From Rhizomys pruinosus (Eukaryota; Chordata; Mammalia; Rodentia; Spalacidae), in contig VZQC01013708.1 in the NCBI GenBank assembly GCA_009823505.1, positions 1,233,977-1,297,976 on the forward strand: DNA of 64,000 nt. The letters run 5' to 3'. This document shows, one piece after another, positions 43,501-53,364 of this stretch. Each line of letters starts with the position of its first letter. Position 1 is the stretch's first letter. A model generated the notes under the pieces. It made no database searches. It was not told where the DNA came from and worked only from the letters and a program-made list of their open reading frames with translations. The position numbers were made by a program, and so were the translations under genes.

Positions 43501-45503
43501 GAGTGAACAGTCAGTGCGTGCGGTGTGGGAAACAGAGTGAACACTCAGTATGTGCACAGTGTGGGAAACAGAGTGAACAGTCAGTACATGCACAGTGTGG
43601 GAAACTGAGTGAACACTCAGTACGCACGGTGTGGGAAACAGAGTGAACAGTCAGTACGCGCAGTATGGGAAACAGAGTGAACACTCAGTATGCACAGTGC
43701 GGGAAACAGAGTGAACAGTCAGTACACGCAGTGTGGGAAACAGAGTGAACAGTCAGTATGCACGGTGTGGGAAACAGAGTGAACACTCAGTACGCACGGT
43801 GTGGGAAACAGAGTGAACAGTCAGTACATGCACAGTGTGGGAAACTGAGTGAACACTCAGTATGCACGGTGTGGGAAACAGAGTGAACACTCAGTACGCA
43901 CGGTGTGGGAAACAGAGTGAACACTCAGTACGTGCGGTGTGGGAAACAGAGTGAACACTCAGTACGTGCATAGTGTGGGAAACTGAGTGAACACTCAGTA
44001 CGCGCGGTGTGGGAAACAGAGTGAACACTCAGTACGCACGGTGTGGGAAACAGAGTGAACAGTCAGTACATGCACAGTGTGGGAAACTGAGTGAACACTC
44101 AGTATGCACGGTGTGGGAAACAGAGTGAACAGTCAGTACGCGCAGTATGGGAAACAGAGTGAACACTCAGTACACGTGGTGTGGGAAACAGAGTGAACAC
44201 TCAGTACGTGCACAGTGTGGGAAACTGAGTGAACACTCAGTACGCGCAGTGTGGGAAACAGAGTGAACACTCAGTACGTACGGTGTGGGAAACAGAGTGA
44301 ACAGTCAGTACATGCACAGTGTGGGAAACTGAGTGAACACTCAGTACGCACGGTGTGGGAAACAGAGTGAACAGTCAGTACGCGCAGTATGGGAAACAGA
44401 GTGAACACTCAGTACACGTGGTGTGGGAAACAGAGTGAACACTCAGTACGTGCACAGTGTGGGAAACTGAGTGAACACTCAGTACGCGCAGTGTGGGAAA
44501 CAGAGTGAACACTCAGTACGTACGGTGTGGGAAACAGAGTGAACAGTCAGTACATGCACAGTGTGGGAAACTGAGTGAACACTCAGTACGCACGGTGTGG
44601 GAAACTGAGTGAACAGTCAGTATGCGCAGTATGGGAAACAGTGAACACTCAGTACGCGCAGTGTGGGAAACAGAGTGAACAGTCAGTACGCATGGTGTGG
44701 GAAACAGAGTGAACACTCAGTGTGCACGGTGTGGGAAACAGAGTGAACAGTCAGTATGCGCAGTGCGGGAAATAGCGTGAACACTCAGTACGCGCGGCGT
44801 GGGAAACAGAGTGAACAGTCAGTATGCGTGGTGTGGGAAACAGAGTGAACAGTCAGTACGCGCGGTGCGGGAAACAGAGTGAACAGTCAGTACGCGCGGT
44901 GCGGGAAACAGAGTGAACAGTCAGTACGTGCAGTGTGGGAAACAGAGTGAACAGTCAGTACGCGCGGTGTGGGAAACAGAGTGAACAGTCAGTGCACGCG
45001 GTGTGGGAAACAGAGTGAACAGTCAGTACGTGCAGTGCGGGAAATAGAGTGAACACTCAGTACGCTCGGTGTGGGAACAGAGTGAGCGCGGTGTGGGAAA
45101 CAGAGTGAACAGTCAGTACGCACAGTGCGGGAAACAGAGTGAACAGTCAGTGCACGCAGTGCGGGAAACAGAGTGAACACTCAGTGCACACAGTGCGGGA
45201 AACAGAGTGAACACTCAGTGTGCGCAGTGCGGGAAACAGAATGAACACTAGTACACGCAGTGCAGGAAACAGAGTGAACACTCAGTACGCGCAGTGCGGG
45301 AAACAGAGTGAACAGTCAGTACGCGCGGTGTGGGAAACAGAGTGAACAGTCAGTACGCGCGGTGTGGGAAACAGAGTGAATGCTCAGTACGCACAGTGTG
45401 GGAAACAGAGTGAATGCTCAGTACGCACGGTGTGGGAAACAGAGTGAACACTCAGTACGCGCAGTGTGGGAAACAGAGTGAACACTCAGTACGCACAGTG
45501 TGG
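40533..45503. repeat. 34-bp minisatellite, about 145 units
   Basis: Unit words in order: GGGAAACAGAGTGAAC, A(G/C)TCAGTACGCGC, (A/G)GTGT. Most units are 34 bp; a 36-bp form has TGCACAGTGT. The AGTC/ACTC alternation and CpG-position changes (ACGCGC, ACGTGC, ACGCAC, ATGCGC, ACATGC) account for most differences. Parts show a 242-bp higher-order period. Because 34 is not a multiple of 3, the frames rotate and no long frame persists. It starts in unique sequence after a CTGCAAAAAAGAGGG run and ends abruptly at 'gtggctacatgg'. Confidence 0.98.
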
Positions 45504-45597
45504 CTACATGGCTGGCCCTGCTATTCTTGGTGCTTCTCAGACACAGTTTGTTAAAGTCCCTAGAAAACTGAACTGGGAACTTCTTTTCAAAATTATC

Positions 45598-45602
45598 ATT
45601 AC

Positions 45603-45633
<31 letters not shown>
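45598..45633. repeat. (TTA)n microsatellite
   Basis: About 11 uninterrupted ATT triplets, followed directly by a short TG run at 45637-45660. Confidence 0.95.
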
Positions 45634-45755
45634 GATGTGTGTGTGTGTGTGTATGTGTATGCCAGGACACACAAGTAGAGGTCAGAGGACAGCCTCCTTC
45701 CACCATGTGGATCCTGAGGTTGGAACTTACCGGCTAAGCCATCTTGCCAACCCTG
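45634..45755 (-). mobile_element. tRNA-type SINE fragment
   Basis: 'tagaggtcagaggacagcct', 'ccaccatgtggatcctgagg' and 'taagccatcttgccaaccc' are the reverse of a tRNA-derived SINE; the TG run is its tail region. Confidence 0.7.
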
Positions 45756-45769
45756 AGCTGAGAACTTCC

Positions 45770-45895
45770 AATTAGCCTCTCCATTTTACAGCTGAGAAAA
45801 AAACCAAAGCACTGACAAGCCAAGCCATCTTCCTGAGGCCATGAAGTCCCACAGAAGCCAAGCCTACATTGGAACCCAGGCACTCTGGCTCCTGC
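45770..45895 (-). mobile_element. MIR fragment
   Basis: 'ctccattttacagctgagaa' through 'ggaacccaggcactctggct' reads as reverse MIR core with divergence. Confidence 0.65.
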
Positions 45896-46558
45896 TAGCT
45901 AAGATCCTTACTGTCTGTCTTCTGTTAACCAAGCCCCAATTCCAAAGCTAACAGTGAAGTCCCTCATAAGTAAAAGGCTGAAGTAAACTTCTTACTGAGA
46001 ACCAGGCCACGCATCAGGAAATGGCCAGGCAGCGCAGCTAGAAGTCCCAGGACACAGAGCCCCGGGCACAAAGGTCCCCACGCCTGTGACCATTTGCTCC
46101 AAGATAAAGCCAATTAGAAAGTCCACTAGGTTCAGAACGGAGCACATCAGATACTGCCAGACACTTCCACACCCTACAAGCAGTCATTCTTCTGTCTGAT
46201 TCTGAACTTCCACATGGAGAGGACACCCAGCGGGACCAGCAGCCTGTGAGCTGGTATGGGGAAGCACTGTGTTGTGTCGGGGAGGGGGGGGGGGTGGTTA
46301 CCTAGATAGAAACAGCTAGAAGCGAAGGAGAGGAAGGCAGCTGATCCAGGAGTCCAGGCAGGACATGGGACACATGGGAACTAGGGACTAAGAGGAACCA
46401 TGCCAAAGGGGCAGTGCCCCAATGAGGGTGGGACCCGGGCATGCCTGGGTGCTGGGGAGAGGGATGAAAGACCTACAGAGGCTGACCAATGGAGGTCTTC
46501 CTCAAATGTATGTGGAGGCCAGGGGTTCATGTCAGGGGTCTTTCTTGGTCACTCTCCA
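45896..46558. other. Unique spacer
   Basis: A poly-G run lies at 46283-46296; otherwise no repeat or gene recognised. Confidence 0.5.
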
Positions 46559-46559
46559 C

Positions 46560-46795
46560 TTTTGTTTTTTGAGACAGGCCCTCTCCCTGAACCTGGAGCT
46601 TAGGCTAGCCTACTAGTGAGGCTTAGCCTAGCTGTCCAGCAAGCCGCAGGGCTCCTCCTGCCTCAGCCTCCCCAGCACTGGATGGCAGGTGTGTGTCATC
46701 GCACAGAGCTTTTCGTGTGACTGCCAGGGGTCTTGGCCCAGGTCTTCGTGGCTATGCGGCAGCACTTTCTGGACTGAACCATCTCTCCAGCCCAT
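46560..46795 (-). mobile_element. B4-type composite SINE
   Basis: 'tttttgagacaggccctctc', 'ctgtccagcaagccgcaggg', 'tgcctcagcctccccagcac', then the tRNA head reversed, ending 'gaaccatctctccagccc'. Confidence 0.75.
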
Positions 46796-46982
46796 GTTTC
46801 CTGATATTTTGGCAAAACACACATAAGAGAAAACTGTACCATCTTAGTAATTCTGAAATACACTGTCTAAGACCCGGAAACACACATTGCTACAATGTTG
46901 TTCCCATGAAATAGTCAATGCCTTGCCCCTCCCTGGAGCCATATCTCCTCCTACCCCCTGAAGTTTCTAGCGTCTTTTCAAA

Positions 46983-47181
46983 AATATTTTCTATTTATTA
47001 TTTTTATTATTTTATGAGTGTATCACCTGCATGTATATAAGTGCCCATGGACATCAGAAGAGAGTGTCAGATCCCCCAGAACTGGAGTTGTAGATGATTG
47101 TTAGCTGCCATGTGGGTGCTGGGAATCAAACCCAGCTCTTCTTGCTGGTGCTCTTAACCACTGAGCCATCTCTCCAGCCCC
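46983..47181 (-). mobile_element. B2-type SINE
   Basis: T/A-rich tail, 'agatcccccagaactggagt', 'ggtgctgggaatcaaaccca', 5' end 'gagccatctctccagcccc'. Single-copy 'actggagtt' block. Confidence 0.92.
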
Positions 47182-47211
47182 TCTAACATCTTTTGAAGAA
47201 TCCAAGATTTA

Positions 47212-47367
47212 CTCTGACAAGGTGGCTAACACCTCTAATCTCAGTGCTCAAGAGGCAGAGGCAAGAGAATTGCTCCAAGTTTGAGGCCAACCTGGGGGGG
47301 ACAGCAGGGAATTTCAGGCCAGCCTGTGCTACTTAGTGAAGTTTTGTCACAAAAGAATAAATGAAAT
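47212..47367 (+). mobile_element. RSINE1-like SINE
   Basis: 'ctgacaaggtggctaacacc', 'aagaggcagaggcaagagaa', 'gaggccaacctggggggg', 'ggccagcctgtgctacttag', tail 'acaaaagaataaatg'. Confidence 0.72.
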
Positions 47368-47375
47368 AAAAAATA

Positions 47376-47473
47376 AGGGAGCTGGAGAGGTAGCTCTGTC
47401 TATAAAGAGCTTGGTATACAAGTATGAGACCTGAGTTCCAGCCCCAGAACCCAAGTATATTAATTAATTATCT
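47376..47473 (+). mobile_element. B4-type SINE, 5' part (split by later insertions)
   Basis: tRNA head 'ggagctggagaggtagctct', 'gcttggtatacaagtatgag', 'gttccagccccagaaccc'. Its continuation lies at 47923 after a B1 and a B2. Confidence 0.75.
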
Positions 47474-47648
47474 GCCGGGCGTGGTGGCGCACGCCTTTAA
47501 TCCTAGCACTTGGGAGGCAGAGGCAGGTGGATCTTTGTGAGTTCAAGGCCAGTCTGGTCTACAGAGTGTGTTCCAGGACAGCTGGAGCTAAAAGAGACCC
47601 TGCCTGTCTTGTAAAAGACCGAAAAAAAAAAAAAAAAAAAAAAAAAAA
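47474..47648 (+). mobile_element. B1-type SINE, young, long poly-A
   Basis: Near-consensus 'gccgggcgtggtggcgcacg' with intact CpGs, 'cctttaatcctagcacttgg', full right half, and an A-tail of 27 bp at 47622-47648. The intact CpGs and long tail indicate recent insertion. Confidence 0.95.
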
Positions 47649-47655
47649 TGAGGGC

Positions 47656-47910
47656 GGGGCTGGAGAGATAGCCTATCAGTTAAGAGCGCCGACTGCTCTT
47701 GCAGAAGACCCGGGTTCAATCCCGAGCACCCACATGGCGGCTGAAAACCGTCTGTAACTCCAATTCCAGGAGAACTCCAGTTCCAGGGGAATCCGACGCC
47801 CTCTTCTGACCTCCGCAGCATTGCGCGACACGGGTGCACAGACCTACATGTAGACAGTACATTCATACATATACAAAAATAAATAAAATTAAAAGTAAAA
47901 AAAATATTTT
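47656..47910 (+). mobile_element. B2-type SINE, duplicated-block subfamily, with TSD
   Basis: Head 'ggggctggagagatagccta', CpG-rich 'gagcgccgactgctcttgc', and the side-by-side 'aactccaattccaggag' and 'aactccagttccagggg' blocks. Perfect 12-bp duplication aaaaatgagggc at 47644-47655 and 47911-47922. The left copy includes the tail of the B1, so this insertion came after the B1. Confidence 0.96.
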
Positions 47911-47922
47911 AAAAATGAGGGC

Positions 47923-48100
47923 ATGTGCTTAAAATCCCAGTGCCACAAAGGTGCAGACAGTTGGCTCCTAAGGCTCACTAGCCGGTCAGCAATGCCTACT
48001 TAGTGAGTCCCCAGAGAGAGACCCTGTTTCAAAATAAGGTGGGCGGTGTCTGAGGCAGGACAGCGGACGTTGGCCTCTGGCTTCTACATGCAAGCACACG
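47923..48100 (+). mobile_element. B4-type SINE, 3' part
   Basis: 'tgcttaaaatcccagtgcca', 'gagtccccagagagagaccc', 'tttcaaaataaggtgggcgg', 'ggcctctggcttctacatgc' complete the B4 started at 47376. Confidence 0.75.
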
Positions 48101-49076
48101 GTGGCCGCCTTCCTCTCAAACACACACAAAAAGAGAGGGAGAAAATACAAAGGCTGCCTCAGCAAGGACTTTCTACCCTGTACAACACTCACTAAAGCAA
48201 TTTTCTGTATTTTTTTTTCAAGTAGGAAGATCTAGGATGCTCAAAGCTTTGGTTCCCCAAACCAGAAAGACCGTGGGTGTCTCCCAGAAAGCAGGAGATT
48301 TGGGTGCAGGGCCACCGGCAGCTGGGGCTCCCCCCACCCCGTCTTTTGCTTCTTCCTCTTACCCTTCACTCTCCTCTCTCAGGGAGCCCCCATTGTGTTT
48401 ACCTCAAGTCTAGAAAGTAGCTCCAAAGAGCTCCAAAGGAGTCTATGTAAAGTTCAGGGGGAAGCCCACGGCTCTGCATTTGAAGGCTGTGGGACCACCT
48501 CCATCCCCAGCACCAACTCTTCTTTGAGTTGGTGGACCAGTGCTGGCATGCATGGTTCTATTCAATTCCCTTCAAAGCCTTCGTCTGCACCTGCTAACTT
48601 CCCATGCAGAAGCCGCAATGCACAGCGAAGCACAGAAGACAGAAAGCCGTTAGTCCCCAGTGAGTGTTATTTTTAATGAAAGTGGTGCGTTTTGAGTCAC
48701 AGTGTTGAAACCGGGTCACGAATGAATCATCAGGGAATCGACCACAAAGGCCCCTGGAGGTGGTCTGCAGGTGACTGCCAGGCTGCCAGCTCTGCACCGG
48801 CCTCCCTGAGACGCTGTCACTCCAGAGCTAGTGTGGGCCACAGCGTGCCACGTCAGCTCAAAAGGATGCTGTGTTGTCACCAGTGGGATTTCCCTGCCTG
48901 GTGTCATGGCAGTCCCACCCACAAGAGGAAGCCACCACCACCCAGCTATGCTGTGGTTACATCATCCTGCTGGCCTCCAGGTACTGACTCAGAGATGCTG
49001 GATGGACACTGACGCACCCGTTCCTCCTTGCGCTGCCTGGTGCCCGTGTCCCTTCCTGACTTTCAAGAGGCAGCCC
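48101..49076. other. Unique spacer
   Basis: A T-run lies at 48211-48219. No repeat or gene recognised. Confidence 0.5.
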
Positions 49077-49222
49077 AGGGGATGGGAAGATAGTTCCATA
49101 GGTAAAATGCTTGCTGTACGGGCTTGAAATCCGAGATTGGTTCTTAGTGCTGAGAACTAAACCCAGGTCCTCTACAAGAGCAGCAAGTGCTCTTGACTGC
49201 TGAGCCATTTCTCTCGTCCTAA
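49077..49222. mobile_element. Two opposed tRNA-SINE fragments
   Basis: 49077-49140 is a plus-strand tRNA-type head ('ggggatgggaagatagttcc'). 49143-49220 is a minus-strand B2 head ('aactaaacccaggtcctcta', 'gagccatttctctcg'). The pair is an imperfect head-to-head arrangement that could fold back. Confidence 0.65.
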
Positions 49223-49334
49223 TATAGCATCATTTTTAACATTTCCAAAATTCCAATGTGAAAATAAATAGTACAACTAATATAGAATAGCAAAACCAAA
49301 AATTCATGGACAACGTGTACCACAAAAATAGCAG

Positions 49335-49532
49335 ACAGGGTCAGTGAGATGACTCAGGAGGTTAAGGCACCTGCCACCGAGCATGGTGACCTGAGTTCAG
49401 TCTCTAGGTCCCACATAGTAGAAGGAAGAGTTAACTCCCAAAAGTCGTCCCCTGATCGGCACATGTGGTTGGGCACACACACACACGCACGCATGCACGC
49501 ACACACACACACAGACATAAATAAATAAATAA
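49335..49532 (+). mobile_element. tRNA-type SINE (B4 head class) with CA/AATA tail
   Basis: 'gggtcagtgagatgactcag', 'cctgagttcagtctctaggt', 'catagtagaaggaagagtt', then CA/CG-rich sequence and a (AATA)n tail. Confidence 0.8.
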
Positions 49533-49569
49533 TCAAAAGAAAAGAAAATTCATTACATAAAAATTAATA

Positions 49570-49693
49570 ATTTACCCAGGTGTGATGATACATACTTTTA
49601 ATCCACTCAGGAGGCAGAGACAGGTGGATCTCTGTGAGATCCAGGCCAGCTACAGGATTACAGGGAGACCCTGTCTTTAAAAAATAGAATAAA
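49570..49693 (+). mobile_element. B1-type SINE or B4 B1-half, diverged
   Basis: 'acccaggtgtgatgatacat', 'ctcaggaggcagagacagg', 'atctctgtgagatccaggc', 'ccctgtctttaaaaaatag'. A B4-like 3' segment appears beyond the following B2, so this may be the middle of a split B4. Confidence 0.72.
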
Positions 49694-49946
49694 GGGCTGG
49701 AGAGATGGCCTAGCGGTTAAGAGCACCGACCGCTCTTACAGAGGACCCGGGTTCGATCCCCAGCACCCACATGGCGGCCGAGAACCGTCTGAAACTCCAA
49801 TTCCAGGAGAACTCCAGTTCCAGGGGAATCCGAGACCATCTTCTGACCTCCGCGGCATTGCACGACATGGGTGCACAAACTTGCATGCAGACAGTATATT
49901 CATACACATACAGAAATAAATAAAATTAATTAAAAAAAATTAAAAA
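49694..49946 (+). mobile_element. B2-type SINE, duplicated-block subfamily, with TSD
   Basis: Near-identical to the copy at 50160, with CpG-rich head ('gagcaccgaccgctcttaca', 'gacccgggttcgatccccag') and the 17-bp duplicated block. Perfect 13-bp duplication aaaatagaataaa at 49681-49693 and 49947-49959. Confidence 0.97.
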
Positions 49947-49959
49947 AAAATAGAATAAA

Positions 49960-50085
49960 ATAAATAAGCCAAGAATGATGGTGGAGAAGATCTGAGGTGG
50001 ACCTCTGGCCTCCACATGTATATGGTTCACCTGTACACACACAACACACATGTACCCACACATATGTACACAAACATGTACATGC
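49960..50085 (+). mobile_element. B4-type 3' segment
   Basis: 'gatggtggagaagatctgag' and 'gtggacctctggcctccaca' followed by CA-rich sequence is the B4 3' end, separated from its body by the preceding B2. Confidence 0.65.
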
Positions 50086-50159
50086 AGAGAGAGTAGCATA
50101 AGGAATGTCAGTGCAAAGGGGTGTGGAGACTGGACCCCTGTTCAAAAGTTCACATGGTC

Positions 50160-50408
50160 GGGGCTGGAGAGATGGCCTAGCAGTTAAGAGCGCCGACCGC
50201 TCTTACAGAGGACCCGGGTTCGATCCCCAGCACCCACATGGCGGCCGAGAACCGTCTGAAACTCCAATTCCAGGAGAACTCCAGTTCCAGGGGAATCCAA
50301 TACCCTCTTCTGACCTCCGTGGCGTTGCACGACACGGGTGCACAAACTTGCATGCAGACAGTACATTCATACACATACAGAAATAAATAAAATTAATTAA
50401 AAAGAAAA
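50160..50408 (+). mobile_element. B2-type SINE, duplicated-block subfamily, with TSD
   Basis: Perfect 16-bp duplication aaaagttcacatggtc at 50144-50159 and 50409-50424. Intact CpGs, the duplicated block and the clean tail mark it as one of the youngest insertions here. Confidence 0.97.
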
Positions 50409-50424
50409 AAAAGTTCACATGGTC

Positions 50425-50770
50425 TATGCCCACAAAGCCTTTGCCGCCTCATCTCCTGCCTCTCCCACTCGCTCCCACATTGTCCTCTTGGTAACCTCCT
50501 CTCATCTCTGCACCTTAGTATTGGTGTCCTTGGGACATGTCCCCTCAGAGGCTGATGCACCCTTGTCCTCACACCATGGCGCTCGTGCTTTCTGACACCC
50601 TTGCAAAAATAGTTGCCCTCAGCATCCAAAGCCCTCTTCCACTCTGTGTAATATGCTTCATGTCCCTCTATTTAGCAATTGTCTGTATGAATTTCTAGTA
50701 CTATATAACAGGTTAAATTCAGTGCCTTAACACAGTCATGTCATGGAACATGTGAATTATGAGGGCCGAC
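50425..50770. other. Unique spacer
   Basis: No repeat or gene recognised. Confidence 0.5.
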
Positions 50771-50774
50771 AATT

Positions 50775-51006
50775 CAGATGGGCTGAGGAAACAGCTCATC
50801 TGCTAAATTGGGGACCACCCCAGCACAAGGACTTGAGTTCAATGCCCTGAACCCACATTAACAAACTGGGCAGGATGGCATATGCTTGTAATCTCAGCAA
50901 TGGGAAGGTGGAGACAGGCAGGTGCCTGGGGTTTGCTGGCCAGCCAGCCTAGCCTATTAGGTGAGTTCCAGGCCGGTGAGAGACCCTGTCTCAAAAAACA
51001 ACGTGG
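50775..51006 (+). mobile_element. B4-type composite SINE, 5' part (split)
   Basis: Head 'gggctgaggaaacagctcat', 'gttcaatgccctgaacccac', B1-like body ('ggggtttgctggccagccag', 'agcctattaggtgagttcca', 'gagagaccctgtctcaaaa'). It continues at 51222. Confidence 0.82.
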
Positions 51007-51220
51007 TGGGGGGATTGTGGAGAGATGGCCCAGCAGTTAAGAGCAGTGTGTGCTCTTGCACAGGACCCAGGTTTAGTTACCAGTACCTACGTGGTAGCTA
51101 ACAACCATCCATAACTCCAGTTCTAAGGAATTCCATGCCTTCTTCTGACCTCCAAGGGCACTGTAAAATGGGTGCACATGCGGGCAATACTCTGATACAC
51201 ATAAAAAAATTAATAAAAAC
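51007..51220 (+). mobile_element. B2-type SINE inserted in B4
   Basis: 'gagagatggcccagcagtta', 'ggtttagttaccagtaccta', 'ttccatgccttcttctgacc', tail 'aaaaaattaataaaaac'. Flanks aaaaacaacgtgg and aaaaacaaggtag look like a diverged target duplication inside the B4. Confidence 0.85.
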
Positions 51221-51320
51221 AAGGTAGATGGTACCTGAGGGACGACACTTGAGGTTGAGCTCTGGCCTGCACCTGTATGTACCATGCCCGCACATAGACA
51301 TGAACCACATAAACACATAC
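51221..51320 (+). mobile_element. B4-type composite SINE, 3' part
   Basis: 'gatggtacctgagggacgac', 'acttgaggttgagctctggc', then CA-rich sequence, completing the B4 begun at 50775. Confidence 0.8.
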
Positions 51321-52945
51321 ATGAAGAATCCAGACAGGACTGGTCCCTGACCCACATGTCTGGGTCCTCAGCAAGGAAGTCTCAAAAGCTGGGGTGACTC
51401 TGCAGATGTGGTTTGGAGTCATCTGGATGCCCGTCCTTGCCGGCATCTGGAATCTGGCCAGCTGACAGAGGCCAGGACTGCTGACCAGAGGTCTCACGTG
51501 GCTTCTCCAGGTGCATAGTCCCCTCTCTGCATGGCCACCTCAGGGTGGTCAAACTTCCCTGCTTATAGAGATCTGAGAGCGACTGACCAGAAAACAAGGC
51601 CAAATCCAAAGGGCCTCGTGAGACCATGTTTCAGATATCACACAGTGTTGTGACCCCACATTTGCTGATCAAAATCATCCCAGGTGCATCTAGAGGAAGG
51701 CAAGGAGCCTTGAGGCTGCACCCTGCGCGTGGCCGGGGACACATCCTCGGTGCCATGCTGTTCTTATTGGCCTGGCTTGTTGGAGGGACTGCCTCCTTCC
51801 TGCCCCTCTGTGACCCGCTTCTGTCTGCTCTCACACCCCCTCTTCCTTGTAGAGGGCTCTGGAGTCTCAGCTGGAGTGAGTACACATGGTGTCTGTATTG
51901 GATGTAATATCTTAAGTCACAAAATGGAAGACATCGCTTTTCTCTTCATATCTGAGCTTCAATGATAGTTATTTTGCTGTGACTAAGACAGTTTCTAAGC
52001 TGTCAACAACCCCTCCACCATGATGGACACTCTGCCTCTGTTTTACAACCTGGTCCCTCTTAATTCTCTGAAGGTTTTTGTCAGTAATCTCCTCAGAGGG
52101 ATAAAATATGTTTCTACATATTGAAAAAAGACAAAAACACAACTGAAGAGTTATTAAACAACTTCACAGTGGCTTCCTCACAATGCTGTTTGATTGAAAA
52201 TAATTGCACAAAGAAAATGAATTCCAGACTGAATAGAATAGTTATTTTCCTACGTAGAAAGAAATTCTCCCCCCACCATCAAAGCCCGTAAAAAATGCCA
52301 CCGAGAGTGCTGACCAATATCTGCTTGGGACAGGAACCATAGGATTTTAATCCCCCAGACTCACCCTTAGGCCTGAGTTTGCTAGGCACAGAAAGGTGAC
52401 AGGCTCCTAGACACCAGGAACCAATTCTAGAAGCTTCATATGTCACTGGCAATAAGAATTTCTCTTGGATTAGCCCTCAGACTGGGCATGGAGTTATGTG
52501 GAAAACTGGGATGGAAAAAGGAAGACCCATGTCCCAGAGGGAGAGCGAGCCAGGGTAAACAAAGCCGGAGAAGAGCCAGATCCAAACCCAGACCCCCAGG
52601 CGAGAACGCAGCGTGGGCTGTCAGGATGGAGGCAGTTCCCAGACGGAACCTCAGGGCCATGAATCAGTGTCCTCGGACACTGAGGGAATAAAGCATCTGC
52701 CGTGGAGACAGGATGCTAGTCAAGAAAGGGCTGAGAGAACCCAGGCAGGCAGGGGTGGGGGTGGGAGGGGGTGCAGTACGTGGTGGAGAATGCCACCATG
52801 AACCCCCAGTATAGACAGTGAGCCCAGAATGCCCAGGGAGAAGCAAAGGATGAGAATGGAAAGGGGGAAGGCTCAAGGGAGCCAGCTGGCTATACCTCTG
52901 AAGGCTCTGCAAGACAGGTGTACAGACCAGTCCTTAAAACCACAG
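51321..52945. other. Unique intergenic stretch
   Basis: About 1.6 kb with no recognised repeat. 51980-52270 is AT-rich and repeat-free. A G-rich GGGGTGGGGG run lies at 52753-52771. No exon is supported. Confidence 0.45.
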
Positions 52946-52947
52946 AG

Positions 52948-53172
52948 GGGGCGCCGCTCAGCTGCTAAGGAGCTTGCCTTGCAAGCTTGAGGACCTGAGT
53001 TCGATCCCCAGAGCCCGCATAAAAAAGCCAGGGTGGTGGCATAAGTTTGTAACCCGACATTTCTGTGAGGTGGAAACAGGCATATCCAGGGCTCACTGGC
53101 TAGCCAGCCCAGCCTAATCAGGGAGTCCCAGGTCCCACTGAGACACACTCACAACTAAAAGGTGGCTGCGCA
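52948..53172 (+). mobile_element. B4-type composite SINE
   Basis: Head 'gggggcgccgctcagctgct', 'cctgagttcgatccccagag', A-link 'cgcataaaaaagcc', body 'ctcactggctagccagccca', 'gcctaatcagggagtcccag'. Confidence 0.82.
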
Positions 53173-53187
53173 TCCACACACAGGCAG

Positions 53188-53364
53188 CTCTAATTGTGCT
53201 TATCGGATTATTAAAAAAAAAACAAAACAAAACAGATGACACAAAAGTGGGAGAAGAAAGTATTCAGAGGGTCCGAGGGAGTGGGCAGGAGGGGCTGGGT
53301 TGGATATGATCAAGACATATCGTATATGTGTATGAAATTGTCAAAGAATAAATAAAAATATTCT
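53188..53364 (+). mobile_element. L1 (Lx-type) 3' end
   Basis: 'ctctaattgtgcttatcgga', an A-rich run, 'gtccgagggagtgggcagga', 'ggatatgatcaagacatatc', 'tatgaaattgtcaaagaata', ending AATAAAAATATT. A 5'-truncated L1 with only 3' UTR left and no SINE inserted in it. Confidence 0.75.

Noticed and set aside
40533..45503. CRISPR-like array or loxP-like 34-bp sites
   Set aside because: Units are directly contiguous with no variable spacers, and this is mammalian DNA. The 34-bp length shared with loxP is a coincidence; there is no inverted 13-bp arm structure.
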